Of a stretch of DNA of 10,742 bases, positions 1 to 5,922 are shown piece by piece (within the stretch, counting starts at the first letter, position 1; each line of letters opens with the position of its first letter). Both the position numbers and the translations under genes were made by a program. Origin of the DNA: Treponema sp. (GTDB lineage: Bacteria > Spirochaetota > Spirochaetia > Treponematales > Breznakiellaceae); the NCBI GenBank assembly GCA_031270205.1, contig JAISYA010000099.1, positions 1 through 10,742 on the forward strand, read 5' to 3'. Under the pieces are notes generated by a model that made no database searches, was not told the DNA's origin, and saw only the letters and a program-made list of their open reading frames with translations.

Positions 1-755
1 GATTGACAGAGGTCAACGCATATTCTGAACCGTTTCCGGTATTCGTCGGCTTTTGCTTTTGATAAATTTCGCCACTCTCTGAGTTCTTTGTTGCAGAACT
101 GTTTCATGCTGGGACGGTAGTCCCGATAATCTTTCTCGGAAAGGGCAAGGAACCGCAGTATCATGCCGCGGTAGAGCATACGGTTCTTGAAATTCGGCTT
201 GCTGACCAAACTGTCGAAAGTTTTGTCATCGGCAAGCTCGTCCAGAAGTTCAATGTAGGAGCCACGGTAGACGGAATTCCTGATTTCGTCTTCGTTCAGC
301 TTCATGGCGCCCGTGTTCAGCCGTTCAAAAATGTCGAATCTGACATCCTCATTCGAGTCTTTTTGGATGATGATGACATGGATCGGGGTATCGTTGATTT
401 TCAACCGCATGGGCCTTTCGAGATCCGGGAAATGCTTGGTATTCAGCTCGTCCAGTATTTGAAGCCCGGTTAGTGCGAAATCCGTAAATTCCCTGGGTTT
501 GCCTTTTACCGGGAATTTATTTTCCAGGAAAAAGAAAAAGGTGGAAAGGCGCTGCTGGCCGTCGATTATGCTCAGCGTTCCATCGGCTTCTTCGGCCAGG
601 TAAACGGCCGGCAACGGGACATCCATAAGGACGGATTCAATAAGCCGGCTTGCCTTGCTTCTGTCAAAGACATAGTTTCGTTGCCAGCTTGGATTAGGGT
701 CAAGGGTGCCGTTTAGCTTTTTGGAATGGAGCAATTCATTGTAAGCGTGCGGCAT
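1..755 (-). CDS. DUF262 (GmrSD N-terminal-like) protein, 3' end outside window
   Basis: The gene reads leftwards and is still open at base 1, so about 251 N-terminal residues are visible and the rest is missing. The diagnostic DUF262 signatures are present: WQRNYVFDRSK at residues 24-34, the IIDGQQRLST motif at 63-72 (the DGQQR of the ParB-like nucleotide-binding fold), and FDIFERLNTGAMKLNEDEIRNS further on. DUF262 is the N-terminal, NTP-dependent half of GmrSD-type type IV restriction enzymes, but many DUF262 proteins have other C-termini, so the activity cannot be told here. ATG at 755 is the only ATG, GTG or TTG in this frame between the upstream stop near 911 and the first motif; no good Shine-Dalgarno precedes it. 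A defence role is inference from the family only. Confidence 0.85.
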   Translation of the reverse strand, partial: MPHAYNELLHSKKLNGTLDPNPSWQRNYVFDRSKASRLIESVLMDVPLPAVYLAEEADGTLSIIDGQQRLSTFFFFLENKFPVKGKPREFTDFALTGLQILDELNTKHFPDLERPMRLKINDTPIHVIIIQKDSNEDVRFDIFERLNTGAMKLNEDEIRNSVYRGSYIELLDELADDKTFDSLVSKPNFKNRMLYRGMILRFLALSEKDYRDYRPSMKQFCNKELREWRNLSKAKADEYRKRFRICVDLCQ

Positions 756-852
756 TTGAGCCGCGGCAAGCCTGGCAAGCGCAACTTGCCTTGGGGTATT
801 AAACCAGACTTGCGAATCAAAAAAAGCAAACGCCGATGCCCACCGCTCGCCC

Positions 853-887
853 CCGCCCGGAAAGCCGGCAGCCTTCCCGCCGGGCGG
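853..887. repeat. GC-rich hairpin upstream of small frame
   Basis: CCGCCCGG at 853-860 is perfectly complementary to CCGGGCGG at 880-887, giving an 8-bp stem around a 19-base loop. No T-run follows on either strand, so it is not an intrinsic terminator. It lies between the divergent DUF262 start (755) and the small reading frame at 912, about ten bases before that frame's ribosome binding site. A smaller GGCAAG/CTTGCC hairpin (774-779 with 785-790) is nearby. Function unknown. Confidence 0.45.
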
Positions 888-911
888 TATATTGGGGGAA
901 GGATATTACCG

Positions 912-1028
912 ATGAGCAAAAAGACATACCGGGTACAGGTAACAACGCGGTTTGCCCCTTCATTTTCCCCTAAAGCTCCGCTTTATCCGGGCCGATACTG
1001 TAAGTACGGGAGGGATGGCCTCTCATAA
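912..1028 (+). CDS. Possible small protein, 38 aa, unrecognised
   Basis: A 38-codon frame starts at ATG 912, with the ribosome binding sequence GGGGGAAGGA at 894-903 leaving 8 bases to the start. It stops at 1026-1028, only two bases before the stem of a strong intrinsic terminator. The product would be short and basic (eight Lys/Arg against one Asp) with a central proline-rich part; I recognise no family. The frame stays open upstream to 726, but that portion lies antisense to DUF262 and has no start signal, so I prefer 912. Good ribosome binding site plus terminator argue for a real unit; the composition alone does not. It could instead be part of a non-coding RNA or the remnant of a longer gene. 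Confidence 0.3.
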   Translation: MSKKTYRVQVTTRFAPSFSPKAPLYPGRYCKYGRDGLS

Positions 1029-1030
1029 TC

Positions 1031-1086
1031 AGACGGTGCGCGGCGGGCTTTAGGTCCGGACGTCCAGGCGCATCGTCTTTTTTTTT
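1031..1086 (+). terminator. Rho-independent terminator
   Basis: AGACGGTGCGC at 1031-1041 pairs with GCGCATCGTCT at 1068-1078 over 11 positions (ten Watson-Crick pairs and one G-U), with a 26-base loop, followed by an unbroken T-run through 1086. The T-run is on the plus strand only, so it ends a rightward transcript that must start upstream, within or antisense to the 756-1030 region. The only rightward candidate there is the small frame at 912-1028. Confidence 0.8.
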
Positions 1087-1097
1087 ATCCCCTGATG

Positions 1098-1106
1098 TGG
1101 TACAAT
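1098..1106 (+). promoter_or_regulatory. Extended -10 promoter of the hemerythrin gene
   Basis: TGGTACAAT is an extended -10 element (TGn followed by TACAAT, one mismatch to TATAAT), 12 bases after the terminator's T-run. No good -35 is visible, as is usual for extended -10 promoters. Transcription would start near 1112-1114, leaving a leader of about 35 bases before GTG 1149. This argues against using the ATG at 1095. Confidence 0.5.
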
Positions 1107-1148
1107 TCCCGTGAATTTGTTGCGCTTTGCGTATTACAGGAGCGGAAT

Positions 1149-1565
1149 GTGGCGGATGAACTGGTCGTGTGGAAAGACGATTTTCTCGTGGGGAACAGCG
1201 TCATTGACGGGCAGCACAGGGAACTGGTCAGGATAACCAATGAATGTTGGGCGGGCTACCGGACGGGCGGGATAATAGCGAAGGTCTCCTTTTTGAAGGC
1301 CATTCAGGGCGCGGTATTGTACGCTAAAACCCACTTCGCAACCGAGGAGGAACTTATGCGCAAGGCGCGTTACCCGCTCCTTGCGGTCCATAAAAAGCAG
1401 CACGAGGACTTTGCCGCCGAGGTGGCCGCCCAGATACGGGTTTTTGAAAGCGAGGACAATCCCGATCCCGCGGCGTTTGTCGAGTATCTGACGCACTGGA
1501 TAGCGGAGCATATCGCCAATTCGGACCAAAAATATATACCCTACATTGCCAAAGTGGAACCGTAA
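1149..1565 (+). CDS. Bacteriohemerythrin (single-domain O2-binding di-iron protein)
   Basis: A 138-residue cytosolic four-helix-bundle protein that should bind O2 at a di-iron centre. All seven expected ligands are present: H23 (in VIDGQHREL), H62 and E66 (THFATEEE), H81 and H85 (HKKQHEDF), H121 and D126 (HIANSD). The early W8 and the length also match stand-alone bacteriohemerythrins. The start is GTG 1149, preceded by AGGAG at 1138-1142 with six bases spacing; the frame is open to an ATG at 1095, but that ATG lies upstream of the likely transcription start and lacks a ribosome binding site. No signalling domain is attached, so O2 storage, delivery or detoxification is more likely than chemotaxis. 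In an anaerobe or microaerophile it would protect oxygen-sensitive enzymes (inference). Confidence 0.93.
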   Translation: MADELVVWKDDFLVGNSVIDGQHRELVRITNECWAGYRTGGIIAKVSFLKAIQGAVLYAKTHFATEEELMRKARYPLLAVHKKQHEDFAAEVAAQIRVFESEDNPDPAAFVEYLTHWIAEHIANSDQKYIPYIAKVEP

Positions 1566-1622
1566 GATTCGATACCGATGCGGTACGAAAACCGGCCTTA
1601 ACACACCAAACAGGAGATTCGC

Positions 1623-3572
1623 ATGATTGTGGTATTATCGAAGGGCATTAGCGGCCATGACAAAGAAATGGTTCGTATATACCTGAAAGACCGGGGCTTT
1701 GCCATTCGGGAGCAGCGCTTTGGGGAAGACGAGATTATCGGCGCTTCCGGCAAAGGCGTGGTGGATGTCCGCGAGCTGGGGCTGCTCCCCGGCGTCGAGC
1801 GGGTGGCGTCCACTTCCAGGCCCTACGAACTGGCGTCACGGGAGACCAGGGCCGAGGACACCATCGTGACGGTGGGGAACGTCAAGATCGGCGGTTCCCG
1901 AATCACGATTATCGCCGGCCCCTGCGCGGTGGAGAGCAAAGACCAGATAATGGAAACCGCCGCCCGCGTGCGGGAGTCCGGCGCGGTGATGCTGCGCGGC
2001 GGCGCGTACAAGCCCCGTACCAGTCCCTACGCTTTTCAGGGCCTGGGCATGCGGGGCCTTGAGTTTATGAAAGCCGCCGGCGAACAGTACGGCATGCCCA
2101 TCGTGACCGAGGTAGTTTCCCCGGAAACGGCGGTCCAGATGAAGGATTTGGCCGATATGTTCCAGATCGGCGCGCGGAACATGCAGAACTTCGAGCTGCT
2201 GAAAAAGGCCGGCTCTTTGGGAAAGCCCGTGCTGCTGAAGCGGGGGCCGTCGGCCACTATCGAGGAATGGCTGCTTTCGGCGGAATATCTGCTCGCGTCG
2301 GGCTTACGAGACGTGGTGTTCTGCGAGCGGGGCATCCGCACCTTTGAGACCTATACGCGCAACACGCTGGACATATCCGCCATTCCGGTGATAAAGAGCC
2401 TCTCCCATCTGCCGGTAATCGTCGACCCCAGTCACGCGGTGGGTATACGCGCCAAGGTAAGCGCGGCGGCCCTTGCCGCGATTGCCGCCGGCGCGGACGG
2501 TCTCACCGTAGAGGTCCATCCCCGGCCGGACGAAGCCCTTTCGGACGGCCCCCAGTCCCTGTATCCCGAACAGTTTGAAAAGCTCATGCGGGATGTGGAA
2601 GCCCTCTCTCCGGTTGTGGGGAAAGAGCTGCTGCGCACCCCCCGTCCGCACCACCACGCGGTATTCGGCGCGGGGCCTTCCGGCGGCGCGGGAGCGGACG
2701 CGGTCTTTTTTGACGCCGGCGCGCCGGTGGCCTTTTCCGGCGAAAGCGGCGCGTACGCCGAGCAGGCGCTGATGCGGGCTTTTGGAGACGAGGCCGCGCG
2801 CCTGCAGACGGACGGCTTCAAGCCGGTGTTCGACGCCGTACTGGACGGCTCCGCCAGCGCCGGCGTCATTCCGGTAGAGAACAGCCTCGCCGGTTCGGTA
2901 CACGAAAACTACGATCTCTTTGTGCGCTATCCGGATATCGCCATGGTGGGCGAACTCAAGCTCCGTATCGTACACTGCCTTATCGCCGACGAGCGGGCGG
3001 ACATCGATTCAATCGGCGTTATCCGCAGCCATCCCCAGGGTTTTGCCCAGTGCAAGGAATTCCTGGACCGGCATCCCGCCTGGATTCTGGAACCCTACAA
3101 CAACACCGCCACCGCGGTCGCCTCCATAGTACGGGACGGCGCGGTTAAAGTCGCCGCCATTGCCGGCGAGGCCGCCGCCCGCGCCCACGGCCTTAAGGTG
3201 CTGAAAGAGGGTATTGAAACCAACCCGCTCAATTACACCCGCTTTGCGATTATCGCCCGCCGCGCCGGGGATAAAGCGCCGGTTCCGCCGAGCCTTGGCT
3301 CGATCAAGCCGACCAAGGCGTCTTTTGTGTTTTCCCTTCCCAATTCCAATGAACCGGGCAGCCTCTTCTCATGCCTCAAAATCATGAGCGAGCGGGGCAT
3401 CAACCTTTCAAAGCTGGAATCCTGTCCCATTCAGGGCAAGCCCTGGGAGTACCTGTTCTACGTGGATGTCAGTGTCCCCGATTCGGCGGAAGTTTTTGAC
3501 GAGGTGCTCGCGGAGCTTAAAACCAGGACCAGGGAATTTTACTTTCTGGGCGCGTACCGGGCGGCGGTGTAG
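1623..3572 (+). CDS. aroF-pheA: Fused DAHP synthase - prephenate dehydratase with ACT domain
   Basis: A 649-residue three-part enzyme. Residues 1-70 form the small ferredoxin-like domain found on type I-beta (AroF/KDO8P-like) DAHP synthases. Residues 85-335 are the barrel that condenses PEP with erythrose 4-phosphate: GPCAVES 99-105, RGGAYKPRTSP 125-135, KRGPSAT 206-212, CERGIRTFE 234-242, DPSHAVG 268-274, VEVHP 296-300. A Gly/Ala/His-rich linker (336-365) follows. Prephenate dehydratase occupies 368-545, with PVENSLAGSV 417-426, NNTATA 493-498 and the catalytic TRF at 539-541. The ACT domain at 564-645 carries GSLF (579-582) and ESCP (599-602) where Phe-responsive ACT domains have GAL(V/Y) and ESRP. 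No chorismate mutase is included. AGGAG at 1612-1616 sits six bases before ATG 1623. All motifs look intact and no frameshift is seen, so the fusion is read as real. The enzyme starts the shikimate pathway and makes phenylpyruvate from prephenate. Confidence 0.95.
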   Translation: MIVVLSKGISGHDKEMVRIYLKDRGFAIREQRFGEDEIIGASGKGVVDVRELGLLPGVERVASTSRPYELASRETRAEDTIVTVGNVKIGGSRITIIAGPCAVESKDQIMETAARVRESGAVMLRGGAYKPRTSPYAFQGLGMRGLEFMKAAGEQYGMPIVTEVVSPETAVQMKDLADMFQIGARNMQNFELLKKAGSLGKPVLLKRGPSATIEEWLLSAEYLLASGLRDVVFCERGIRTFETYTRNTLDISAIPVIKSLSHLPVIVDPSHAVGIRAKVSAAALAAIAAGADGLTVEVHPRPDEALSDGPQSLYPEQFEKLMRDVEALSPVVGKELLRTPRPHHHAVFGAGPSGGAGADAVFFDAGAPVAFSGESGAYAEQALMRAFGDEAARLQTDGFKPVFDAVLDGSASAGVIPVENSLAGSVHENYDLFVRYPDIAMVGELKLRIVHCLIADERADIDSIGVIRSHPQGFAQCKEFLDRHPAWILEPYNNTATAVASIVRDGAVKVAAIAGEAAARAHGLKVLKEGIETNPLNYTRFAIIARRAGDKAPVPPSLGSIKPTKASFVFSLPNSNEPGSLFSCLKIMSERGINLSKLESCPIQGKPWEYLFYVDVSVPDSAEVFDEVLAELKTRTREFYFLGAYRAAV

Positions 3573-3582
3573 GGTAGATGCG

Positions 3583-4455
3583 GTGGAAGTGGAAATCGTC
3601 CGCGCCGACCCTGCGGGAAACATAACGGTTTTGGTGCTAAGTCCCGTCTCGGACCGGCGGGAGCGGGCGGCCCTTGCCGCCGCGCTCCTGGCGGACCCTG
3701 ATTTGCGGGCGGAACAGGCCGGCTTTGTGACGCCGCCCGAGGACGGCGGCCTCTGGCATCTGGAAATGGCCGGCGGCGAATTCTGCGGGAACGCCGCCCG
3801 CGCTTTCGGCCTCTTTGTCGCCGGACAAAGCGGCGTTACGGGCAGGGGAACCGTGATGATTACTATAAGCGGCGCGCCCCGCCCCCTGCCGGTGTTTGTC
3901 GATACCGCGGCCGGAACCGCCGGGCTTGCCATGAGCGGCCCTCTGGCGGAAACAAGCGCCGTCTGCGGCGGCTTTTCTTTTCCGGTGTATGTGTTCGACG
4001 GTATCAGCCACGCTATAGCCGAAAACATCCAACCCGATGAGCGGCTCCTCCATTCCCTGCGGGAAAGCCTTGACCATCCCCCGGCGGGGCTTCCTGCGGA
4101 CGCCGGTCGTCCTGCGGACGCCGGTTGTCCTGCGGACGCCGGCCGTCTTGCAGACGCCGGCCGTCCTGCGGACGCCTTGGGCGTGATGTTTTACGACAGC
4201 GGGCGGCGTTTTATGCGGCCGCTGGTGTGGGTGCGGGCAACGGGAACCACGGTGTTTGAATCAAGCTGCGGTTCCGGCTCCGCGGCCCTCGGCGTATGGC
4301 TGGCGAGAAATGTGCGTGACGGCGGGGAAACAAGATCCCTTGCCCAGCCGGGCGGAACCATAGAGACGCGGGTACTGAAACGGGGAGGCCGCGTACAGCG
4401 GATTTCCATCGGCGGGAAAGTCGGTTTAGGCGGGCCGGTCCGATATGGCCGGTAA
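3583..4455 (+). CDS. DapF-fold racemase/epimerase, substrate uncertain
   Basis: The 290-residue product has the two-domain diaminopimelate-epimerase architecture with a catalytic cysteine in each half: C68 in GGEFCGNAARA and C229 in ESSCGSGSAAL. These correspond to the CGNGxR and ACGTG motifs of DapF-type PLP-independent racemases. The sequence around them differs from standard DapF (GGEF before the first Cys, SSCGSGS at the second), so diaminopimelate cannot be assumed; the histidine racemase CntK also belongs to this fold. The start is taken as GTG 3583, with AGGGTAG five bases before it and only ten bases after the aroF-pheA stop, so the two are probably co-translated; GTG 3589 is an alternative. 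Residues 171-198 are a hexapeptide repeat inserted between the two halves. Both halves are complete, so the gene is probably functional. Confidence 0.82.
   Translation: MEVEIVRADPAGNITVLVLSPVSDRRERAALAAALLADPDLRAEQAGFVTPPEDGGLWHLEMAGGEFCGNAARAFGLFVAGQSGVTGRGTVMITISGAPRPLPVFVDTAAGTAGLAMSGPLAETSAVCGGFSFPVYVFDGISHAIAENIQPDERLLHSLRESLDHPPAGLPADAGRPADAGCPADAGRLADAGRPADALGVMFYDSGRRFMRPLVWVRATGTTVFESSCGSGSAALGVWLARNVRDGGETRSLAQPGGTIETRVLKRGGRVQRISIGGKVGLGGPVRYGR
4093..4176 (+). repeat. In-frame 18-bp minisatellite, 4.7 copies
   Basis: Units begin at 4093, 4111, 4129, 4147 and 4165 (last one 12 bases). The first is cctgcggacgccggtcgt; units 1-3 differ only at the last codons (GGT/GGC and CGT/TGT), unit 4 also has CTT and GCA. 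Each unit encodes Pro-Ala-Asp-Ala-Gly-Arg, with Cys for Arg in unit 2 and Leu for Pro in unit 4. The length is a multiple of three, so copy-number change would leave the racemase frame intact. GGACG...CGTCC inverted repeats across unit boundaries can form small hairpins. Confidence 0.95.
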
Positions 4456-4507
4456 TTATCCAAAGTCATTAGCGGCTATGCCGGTGGTTAATTGAGCCTG
4501 TACGGCC

Positions 4508-5161
4508 CTACCAGCCAAGAACCCGCCGCCGGTACGCCGCGCCGATACGGGCAAGGCTTGCTTCGAGGCTTTCGCCGGGGGAGGCCTGCTGCCGCAGATC
4601 AATGGTAAACTGGTTCATGGAAAAATGGCGGTATATACATATCTGTTCCCATAGCGGGGACGCCGCGGGCCGGTACAGTTCCTCCAGGGTTTCGGTGTAG
4701 GCGGCAAAAATCCCGTTTTTTTTCATTTCAGAGTAGCCGGTGATCCAGACCGGAACGGGAGAGAGCGCCTGATGAAAGTCCAGGAGCAGGCGGGCCATGA
4801 TCCGCTGGGATTCGGAGATCGCTGTGGCGAGGGCGTCTCCTCCCAGGCGGCACAGTTCCCGCAGGTCCGCGGTGCGGGGGGTGTGTACGGGGGTTTTGTT
4901 CAGAATAATCGCGTTTTCGCGGAAGTCTATGCCCAGACAGGGATTGTCGCGGAAGAAGCGCCCGGCAATTTTCCCCGCAGGCCCCACCAGGTAGCGCCGG
5001 TTCACGGCGGCCTGTTCCCGCCGGCCCGGATTGTCCGCCACGAGGATCAGACGGATTTCACTGCCGGCGCTCACCTCGTCCAGCGCGCCGTTGTACACGA
5101 TGGGCGTCTCCACCGTGTAGACCAGGCCGGAACCGGCGGTCCCTCCGGCCCGGCCGTTCAC
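4508..5161 (-). CDS. Uracil-DNA glycosylase superfamily protein
   Basis: The 217-residue product shows the order of motifs of the UDG superfamily: VADNPGRREQ (41-50) leading to YLVGPAGK (57-64), equivalent to GExPGxxE...FVGPAG; LNKTPVHTP (87-95), equivalent to the NxxKCRPP strand; and RHFSMNQF (178-185), equivalent to the C-terminal HPS loop. DN replaces the usual GE of family 4 and 5 enzymes, and no iron-sulfur cysteine set is evident, so activity on uracil is not certain. GTG 5161 is the only normal start, with AGGA four bases before it. However, the frame is open and protein-like for 37 more codons to CTG 5272, four bases past the CBS-ACT stop, so the true N-terminus may be longer. It is the last gene of the liv operon; no terminator is seen after it. 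Confidence 0.7.
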   Translation of the reverse strand: MNGRAGGTAGSGLVYTVETPIVYNGALDEVSAGSEIRLILVADNPGRREQAAVNRRYLVGPAGKIAGRFFRDNPCLGIDFRENAIILNKTPVHTPRTADLRELCRLGGDALATAISESQRIMARLLLDFHQALSPVPVWITGYSEMKKNGIFAAYTETLEELYRPAASPLWEQICIYRHFSMNQFTIDLRQQASPGESLEASLARIGAAYRRRVLGW

Positions 5162-5276
5162 CAGTTCCTGCTGCGCGCTCCTCAGTTTCGGGAGACTCCG
5201 GTCCAGTTCTTCAAGGGCGGAGCGGTAACGGTCCCTCGCTTTGACAAAACGGTTCCAGGCCTTGCGTTGCAGCGCC

Positions 5277-5921
5277 CTATTCCCTGATGTCTTCTATCTC
5301 GGCGTCGTCCATGGCGTTCGCGGCGGCTTCCACGTCGGCGCGGCTGATGCCGGTAATTTTCAGGGTAGCCCGGCGGTGGGCTATGTCGTCCCCTTCGCTT
5401 GAAACAAAGGCCGCGATATTGCCGCCTTTCTCGGCCACAAAACCGGTAAATTTGGCAAGCTGGCCGGGCTTTTCAAAAAAGTTGATGACGATCCTGATGC
5501 CCGGATGCCGCGCGCCAAAGGCGTTGATAAATTCATGGAACAGATCGGTGTCGGTGATAATACCCACAAGGAGGGTGTCTTTCATCACCGGCAGGCAGCC
5601 GATGCTTCTGTCCGCCATGATTCGGGCGGCTTCCTCAACCACCTCGTTTTCCGCGACAGTGATCACGTTTTTTTCCATCACCTTTTCAACCTTGAGCTTG
5701 GAAAGCAGGTAGCTTATCTCGTACATGTCAAGGGTGGTCGCCGGGGACGGGCCGGCTTTGAGCAGGTCTTTTTTGGTGATAACCCCAACCAGCGCGTTGT
5801 TCTTGTTCAACACCGGCAGGTGGCCGATTTTTTCCCGGTCCAGCACGGAACGGGCTTCGGTAAGGGACATTTCAGGATGAATACACACCGGATTTCTGGT
5901 CATAACTCTCGATACAATCAT
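5277..5921 (-). CDS. CBS-pair and ACT domain protein
   Basis: A 214-residue soluble regulatory-type protein. Two CBS motifs (about 7-56, with HLPVL and LVGVITKKDL; about 80-131, with GCLPVM and LVGIITDTDLF) form a Bateman module, which normally binds adenosine nucleotides. Residues 142-210 form an ACT-like domain (RIVINFFEKPGQLAKFTGFVAEKGGNI), a fold that often binds amino acids. The architecture resembles AcuB-type proteins. ATG 5921 is one base past the livF stop and its GGGAGG ribosome binding site lies inside the end of livF, so it is translationally coupled to the importer. A role in sensing imported amino acid and energy state is inferred from domains and position; no DNA-binding or catalytic domain is present. 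Confidence 0.9.
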   Translation of the reverse strand: MIVSRVMTRNPVCIHPEMSLTEARSVLDREKIGHLPVLNKNNALVGVITKKDLLKAGPSPATTLDMYEISYLLSKLKVEKVMEKNVITVAENEVVEEAARIMADRSIGCLPVMKDTLLVGIITDTDLFHEFINAFGARHPGIRIVINFFEKPGQLAKFTGFVAEKGGNIAAFVSSEGDDIAHRRATLKITGISRADVEAAANAMDDAEIEDIRE

Positions 5922-5922
5922 G

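Noticed and set aside
726..911. Upstream part of the rightward frame that ends at 1028
   Set aside because: Partly antisense to DUF262, no ribosome binding site, and Arg/Pro-rich composition typical of a shadow frame; only the part from 912 has start signals.
1573..1585. TACCG/CGGTA inverted repeat between hemerythrin and aroF-pheA
   Set aside because: Only five base pairs with a three-base loop and no T-run; too weak to call an operator or terminator.
2304..2975. Long leftward frame (223 codons) opposite the aroF-pheA gene
   Set aside because: High-GC third-position bias keeps the antisense frame open; it lies wholly within a gene with intact domain motifs and has no ribosome binding site or family match.
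3408..4028. Leftward frame (206 codons) opposite the end of aroF-pheA and the racemase
   Set aside because: Spans two real genes in antisense and is Ala/Arg/Ser-rich without recognisable motifs.
4456..4507. Bidirectional terminator expected between the convergent operons
   Set aside because: No stem of useful length with a T-run on either strand is visible in these 52 bases.
4772..5287. Rightward frame (171 codons) opposite the UDG-like gene
   Set aside because: Antisense to a gene with ordered UDG motifs; composition is that of a shadow frame.
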